The notes under the pieces are model-generated. The model worked only from the letters and a program-made list of their open reading frames with translations, was not told where the DNA came from and did no database searches. The translations under genes were made by a program, and so were the position numbers. Positions 59,969 to 64,000 of a DNA stretch of 64,000 nt are shown here, one piece after another (within the stretch, counting starts at the first letter, position 1; every line of letters begins with the position of its first letter). Origin of the DNA: an uncultured Corynebacterium sp. (GTDB lineage Bacteria > Actinomycetota > Actinomycetes > Mycobacteriales > Mycobacteriaceae); assembly GCA_943914465.1 (NCBI GenBank), contig CALUCD010000004.1, positions 62,001 to 126,000 on the forward strand, given 5' to 3'.

Positions 59969-61314
59969 ACCAGCACCGATTCCAGCAGTGTGCGCGTGTA
60001 TTCGTGTTGCGGGTTGCGCCAAATCTCCTCGGTGTCGCCGTGTTCTACGATTCGGCCGTCGTGGATCACGGCCAGGCGTGGGCACACTTCCCGCACGACG
60101 CTTAAATCATGCGAGATGAAGATGAGGCTGTTGGTGGGGGTGGTGGAGACGGTGGCGTCGAGAAGCGAAAGCACTTGCGCCCGCACTGAAACGTCAAGTG
60201 CAGACACTGGCTCATCTGCAAGCAGGATGTCGGGCCGGGGTGCAGCGGCGCGCGCGATGGAGATGCGCTGGCGTTGCCCACCGCTGTAGGACTTCGGTGT
60301 GCGGTTTTCGGTGATGCCGACGCTTGCGAGTACGTCGAGGGCTCGCTGCTTGTCGACGCCCGCCTCCATCACACTTGCCGCCACCTCCATCCGCGGGTCG
60401 AGTGAGGAATACGGGTCTTGGAACACCATCTGCATCGACCCGGTGACGTCAACGGTGCCGGCATCTGGGGTGATCAGCCCGGCGATGGTGTGCAAGAGTG
60501 TGGTTTTGCCGGACCCGGAGCCGCCGACAATGCCGAGGCGCTCACCGGCGTGCACCGTAAGCGTGACGTTGTCTAACGCTGTGGTGGTGCCGCGGCGTAC
60601 GGTGACACCTCGAAGACAGACCACCTCAGGTCCAAGCTTGGTCGGTGTGGCAGGCGGGCCGGGGTGGGAGGCGCGTTCAAGCGAGCGGACGTAATCCGAG
60701 TCGTTGGGCACGATTCGGCCGTTTTTGAACACGAGCACCCGGTTGGTCATGTGGCGCACTACCGCGAGGTCGTGGGAGATGAAGATCAGGCCCATGCCGC
60801 GCTCGGTGACTAGGCGGTCGATGAGCTCAAGGATTTGGCGTTGCACGGTGACGTCAAGGGCGGTGGTCGGCTCGTCACAGATGAGGTAGTCGGGGTTTTG
60901 GCTGAGTGCAAGCGCGATGAGGACCCGTTGGCGCTGGCCGCCGGAAAGTTGGTGGGGGTACGCGTCGGGGCGGTTGACGCCGACCTCGGCAAGCAGCGAG
61001 GCGGGTACCAAGGCGCCGACTTTTTTCAGCGGGTCCAGGGCAGTCATCGGCTCTTGGAACACCATGCCAACCGTGGTGCCGCGCACTGCCCGCCGGGTGC
61101 GGTCGGGTGTGCCCACCATTTCGGTGCCGTTGACGGTGATCGAGCCGGTGGCTGGCAGGTCTGTCAGCCCCATGATGGACAGGGCGGTCAGCGACTTGCC
61201 GGAGCCGGACTCCCCAATGATGCCGAGGCGCTCACCAGGGCCGAGTGTGAAACTGATGTGGTCGAGGATGCCGGGGATAGTCAGGTTGTCAACGTTAATT
61301 GAGCTGGTGGTCAT
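59965..61314 (-). CDS. Fused peptide-type ABC transporter ATPase (DppD-DppF)
   Basis: 449 residues, two ATPase domains in one chain. Each has Walker A (GESGSGKSL, GGSGSGKTT), ABC signature (QLSGGQRQRVL, SYSGGQRQRIS), Walker B and H-loop (ISHDLAVV, ISHDLSVV). Normally two genes (dppD, dppF). The start at 61314 has GGGGG five bases before the ATG; GTG 61317 is also possible. It overlaps the permease gene by about 20 bp. Confidence 0.92.
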   Translation of the reverse strand: MTTSSINVDNLTIPGILDHISFTLGPGERLGIIGESGSGKSLTALSIMGLTDLPATGSITVNGTEMVGTPDRTRRAVRGTTVGMVFQEPMTALDPLKKVGALVPASLLAEVGVNRPDAYPHQLSGGQRQRVLIALALSQNPDYLICDEPTTALDVTVQRQILELIDRLVTERGMGLIFISHDLAVVRHMTNRVLVFKNGRIVPNDSDYVRSLERASHPGPPATPTKLGPEVVCLRGVTVRRGTTTALDNVTLTVHAGERLGIVGGSGSGKTTLLHTIAGLITPDAGTVDVTGSMQMVFQDPYSSLDPRMEVAASVMEAGVDKQRALDVLASVGITENRTPKSYSGGQRQRISIARAAAPRPDILLADEPVSALDVSVRAQVLSLLDATVSTTPTNSLIFISHDLSVVREVCPRLAVIHDGRIVEHGDTEEIWRNPQHEYTRTLLESVLV

Positions 61315-62074
61315 CACGGCCCCCGATCAGATTGCAAGCGAGCACCGTTGCGGCAATGGCTGTGCCCGGCCACAGCGCAAGGTGTGGTGAGGTGGCTAAA
61401 AACGGTTGGGACGCCTGCAACATCCGGCCCCAGGAGGCGTACGGTGCGGGCGCGCCGAGGCCGAGAAACGACAGCCCAGCCTCAGCCAGAATCGCCAGCG
61501 CAAACGCCACCGTGACCTGGGTTGCCAACAGGGGCGCGATATTCGGCAGCACGTGGCGCATCGCAATCACGGGTCCCGGCACGTTGGATACGCGCGCGGC
61601 GAGGATGTAGTCCTGGCTCATTACCTGCAGGGTGCCCACGCGCGCCACCCGCACAAACCCTGGGATACCGGCAAGCCCAATGGCGAGCACCACAATCCAA
61701 ATACTCGCCCCGAATACCGCGGTGAACACAATGGCCAACAGCAGGGCAGGGAAGGCAAGCAGCAGGTCAGAAACTGCCATCACGGCTGGTTCAACCACAC
61801 GCCTGCGCATGCCTGCCCAAATGCCAAGCGGGATACCGATCAGCGCCGACAGGCTCACACCACCCACCGCGACAGCCAACGTCAGCCGCGCGCCGTCCAT
61901 GATCCGCGAGGCAACATCCCGGCCGAGCTCGTCGGTGCCCATCCAGTGCGCCAAGCTTGAGGGCTGCAGGCGAGCCTCCGGGTGGGCCTGCAGCGGGTCA
62001 TACGGTGTCCACACCAGCGACACCAACCCGGCCACCGCAACCAGTGCGAGCATGATCCAACCTGCGCGTTTCAT
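61295..62074 (-). CDS. Peptide/nickel-type ABC transporter permease (DppC-like)
   Basis: 259 residues, five or six membrane helices. LAHWMGTDELGRDVASRIMDGARLTL at the start and the BPD signature DYILAARVSNVPGPVIAMRHVLPNIAPLL are typical of DppC/OppC. Its start overlaps the DppB stop (ATGA-type, 62071-62074). Confidence 0.92.
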   Translation of the reverse strand: MKRAGWIMLALVAVAGLVSLVWTPYDPLQAHPEARLQPSSLAHWMGTDELGRDVASRIMDGARLTLAVAVGGVSLSALIGIPLGIWAGMRRRVVEPAVMAVSDLLLAFPALLLAIVFTAVFGASIWIVVLAIGLAGIPGFVRVARVGTLQVMSQDYILAARVSNVPGPVIAMRHVLPNIAPLLATQVTVAFALAILAEAGLSFLGLGAPAPYASWGRMLQASQPFLATSPHLALWPGTAIAATVLACNLIGGRDDHQLN

Positions 62075-62970
62075 GCTCGCCTCCGCACCCGTGGATCCAC
62101 CACGGTGTAGAGCACATCGACCACCAGATTCACCGTCAGAGTGACGGTGACCAGCAGCATCATCACCGTTTGGACGGTGGTGAGATCCCGGTTGGCCACC
62201 GCGTCTACAAGCATCGAGCCCAAACCTGGAATCGCGAACACCCGCTCAACCACCACCGCTCCCACAATCAACGTCGAAAGCTGCAGCCCAGTGACTGTGA
62301 GGACAGGCAGCGCCGCGTTGCGCAACACGGAGGAATACAACACTTTGCGTATCGACGCCCCCTGCGCCCGGCCTGTTCGCACATAATCCTTCCCCATCTC
62401 TTCTGTGATCGCGGCGCGCACGTAGCGAGTCAAAATCGCGGCCTGCACCAGCGCAAGCGAGGCCACCGGCAAGATCGCGTGTTGGAAGCTACCCCACCCG
62501 TTCGCCGGCAACCACCCGAGGCGGACGGAGAACAACGCCACGGCGAGGATGCCCACCAAAAACGACGGCACCGCGATACCGATCTGCGTCAACCCGGCTA
62601 ACAGCGCATTCGGGCGTCGGGCCAGCCGAATTCCAAGGGGAACCGCTGCGGCGACGGCAAGCACCATGGCGGCCACAGTCAATGTCAGTGAGGTGCCGGC
62701 GCGCTCAACCACGGTGGGGGTGATGTCGCGCCCCGACGCCATGGACACACCGAAATCACCAGTGAGTAGCCCGCCAACCCACTCGACATACTGCGTCGGC
62801 AGGGGCCGGTCCGTGCCCAAGCGGTGGGCCAGTTCCGCCACAGCCTCATCGGTGGCGGTGACCCCGAGCGCAACACGCGCCGGGTCACCCGGCACAGCGC
62901 GCAAAAGCACGAAAATGATCAGGCTGGCGGCCGCAAGCAACACGGCGAACCTGGCAAGGCTTTTGATCAT
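62071..62970 (-). CDS. Peptide/nickel-type ABC transporter permease (DppB-like)
   Basis: 299 residues, six membrane helices. LLRAVPGDPARVALG start and the inner-membrane signature DYVRTGRAQGASIRKVLYSSVLRNAALPVLTV match DppB/OppB. Coupled to the binding-protein gene by ATGA (62967-62970). Confidence 0.92.
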   Translation of the reverse strand: MIKSLARFAVLLAAASLIIFVLLRAVPGDPARVALGVTATDEAVAELAHRLGTDRPLPTQYVEWVGGLLTGDFGVSMASGRDITPTVVERAGTSLTLTVAAMVLAVAAAVPLGIRLARRPNALLAGLTQIGIAVPSFLVGILAVALFSVRLGWLPANGWGSFQHAILPVASLALVQAAILTRYVRAAITEEMGKDYVRTGRAQGASIRKVLYSSVLRNAALPVLTVTGLQLSTLIVGAVVVERVFAIPGLGSMLVDAVANRDLTTVQTVMMLLVTVTLTVNLVVDVLYTVVDPRVRRRA

Positions 62971-64000
62971 TGGGCGCCCTCGCCAAGCTGGATCGTGTTC
63001 AGGGGGAGCGAATCAGTAACCACATTCGGGTCCACACCACTGATCCCGGGGCGGGTGAGCACAATATTTGGCGCATTGGCCAAGGTCAGCGCTGCGGCAT
63101 CTGCCATGATCTGGTCAACTGCCTCCCCGAAACGTTCGGCGGCCAGCAGGTCGCGGGTCGCTTTCGAGTCGTAGCCCAGGTAGTACTCGGGGTTGCCGAA
63201 CAGGTTGTTCAAGTCGCGCGGCTCCACATGGGCGACGATGGAGGCCTGATAGTCGCTGTGGGTGAGCACCTGGCCCAGCCACACGGCCGGAAACTCGACT
63301 GTTTCCAGCCGCACCTGAAAGCCCACGTCGCGCAGCTGAGAAAAAATCAGCTCCGAGGCGGTCTGGGCATACGGCAGGCTGGGCACCGTAATGGTCACCT
63401 CAGGTCTGCGCCCGGCAAGTAACTCCTTGGCCAGCTGCGGGTCATACGGGAAGTAGTCCTTGCCGCTAAACCACGGGTCCGTGGGCGGTACCGGCGCCCC
63501 ACCAGTGTCGGTGGCCAGGCCGTTGTAGACGACCTCGTTCAGCGCAGCCCGGTCAATGGCATGGGCGGCGGCGCGGCGGACATCCGGATCATCAAACGGC
63601 GCGGCGTTATTGTTCATGGAGAAGATGACCTCACCGTTGGTGGTGCCAACTTGGACGTCAATCTCATCCGGCAGCGCCTCCACCAGCTGGGGGGCCTGCA
63701 TCTGCCACACCATGTCCACGTCACCGGCGCGCAGCGCGTTGACGGCGGCCACCGCGTCGGAGAAGTAGCGGATCTGTGCGTCGTGGCTGACCTCGCCCCA
63801 ATAGTCATCGCGTGCCTGAAAGCTGATCGCCGTGCCCTCATCAAACTGGCTCAGCGTGTACGGCCCGGTGCCCAGCGGGTCTGTAGCGAGGCGGGGAATC
63901 GAGTCTTCGCACATCATCGCACCGGTGAACGTTCCCATTGACCAAAGCCAGCTTGTGGACGCCTCCTTCAACCCCACCTCCAGCGTCAACTCATCCACTG
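62967..64000 (-). CDS. Peptide-type solute-binding protein, 3' part
   Basis: About 344 residues of the C-terminal part of an extracellular family 5 solute-binding protein; the start and lipoprotein signal lie beyond the window. DPLGTGPYTLSQFDEG, DVDMVWQMQAPQLVEAL, FDDPDVRRAAAHAIDRAALNEVVYNG and YDPQLAKELL are the SBP_bac_5 signatures. It supplies the importer encoded by the three following genes. Peptide, nickel or other ligand cannot be decided. Confidence 0.9.
   Translation of the reverse strand, partial: VDELTLEVGLKEASTSWLWSMGTFTGAMMCEDSIPRLATDPLGTGPYTLSQFDEGTAISFQARDDYWGEVSHDAQIRYFSDAVAAVNALRAGDVDMVWQMQAPQLVEALPDEIDVQVGTTNGEVIFSMNNNAAPFDDPDVRRAAAHAIDRAALNEVVYNGLATDTGGAPVPPTDPWFSGKDYFPYDPQLAKELLAGRRPEVTITVPSLPYAQTASELIFSQLRDVGFQVRLETVEFPAVWLGQVLTHSDYQASIVAHVEPRDLNNLFGNPEYYLGYDSKATRDLLAAERFGEAVDQIMADAAALTLANAPNIVLTRPGISGVDPNVVTDSLPLNTIQLGEGAQ

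Noticed and set aside
1..64000. CRISPR arrays, prophage, insertion sequences, rRNA
   Set aside because: No repeats with spacers, no integrase or transposase frames and no rRNA-like stretches were seen.

Overview
The window is a high-GC chromosomal segment that reads as Corynebacterium or a very close relative. Three conserved blocks support this: tig-clpP1-clpP2-clpX; mdh-valS-folC-ndk-rne-rplU-rpmA-obg-proB-(2-hydroxyacid dehydrogenase)-proA-nadD-rsfS-gpgP; and degV-comEA-comEC-holA-rpsT-lepA. These match the order known from corynebacteria and, in part, mycobacteria. A ClgR-type box before clpP1 and frequent leaderless promoters (TANNNT, six bases, then ATG/GTG) point the same way. I see no rRNA, CRISPR array, prophage or insertion sequence.

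Layout. 1-1.7 kb: 3' end of a DsbA-fold gene, a lipoprotein and rpiB. 1.7-3 kb: an AAA ATPase/DUF4143 gene broken by a 17-bp tandem duplication. 3-9.9 kb: a compact accessory cluster of five glycosyltransferase genes plus a WcbI-like gene, read outward from one 61-bp divergent leaderless promoter region. 9.9-14.9 kb: N-formylglutamate amidohydrolase, then etfB-etfA-cytochrome b on the minus strand, and a Gly/Asp-rich membrane protein. 15-16.9 kb: tRNA-Gly, tRNA-Pro and trigger factor. 17-21.3 kb: clpP1-clpP2, a lipoprotein, an alpha/beta hydrolase and clpX. 21.3-41.7 kb: a TetR regulator and the long housekeeping block from mdh to degV, interrupted by one unknown minus-strand gene between the 2-hydroxyacid dehydrogenase and proA. 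41.7-45 kb: a secreted cutinase-like hydrolase, comEA and a ComEC core. 45-49.3 kb: a two-component system and ABC transporter sitting between comEC and holA, flanked by a 13-bp direct repeat. 49.3-54.4 kb: holA, ankyrin protein, LpqC-like esterase, rpsT, PemK-like protein and lepA. 54.4-59.7 kb: a PAP2 phosphatase facing a minus operon of two CPBP proteases and a BCCT carrier. 59.8-64 kb: a 48-residue leaderless ORF facing a peptide-type ABC importer whose binding-protein gene runs off the window.

How the genes work together. ClpP1P2, ClpX and trigger factor form the protein quality-control set. The RNase E/G, L21, L27, Obg, RsfS, S20 and LepA genes serve RNA processing and ribosome function. 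ProB and ProA make proline. ETF with the membrane cytochrome b probably forms an electron-transfer unit. Accessory functions are surface-glycan-like glycosyl transfer, a sensor plus efflux module, osmolyte uptake and peptide uptake.

The points most worth follow-up are the glycosyltransferase/WcbI cluster with its GT28-GT2 fusion, the scar-like 13-bp repeat around the two-component/ABC module, the reversible-looking 17-bp duplication in the ATPase gene, and a seven-T tract that decides the C-terminus of malate dehydrogenase.
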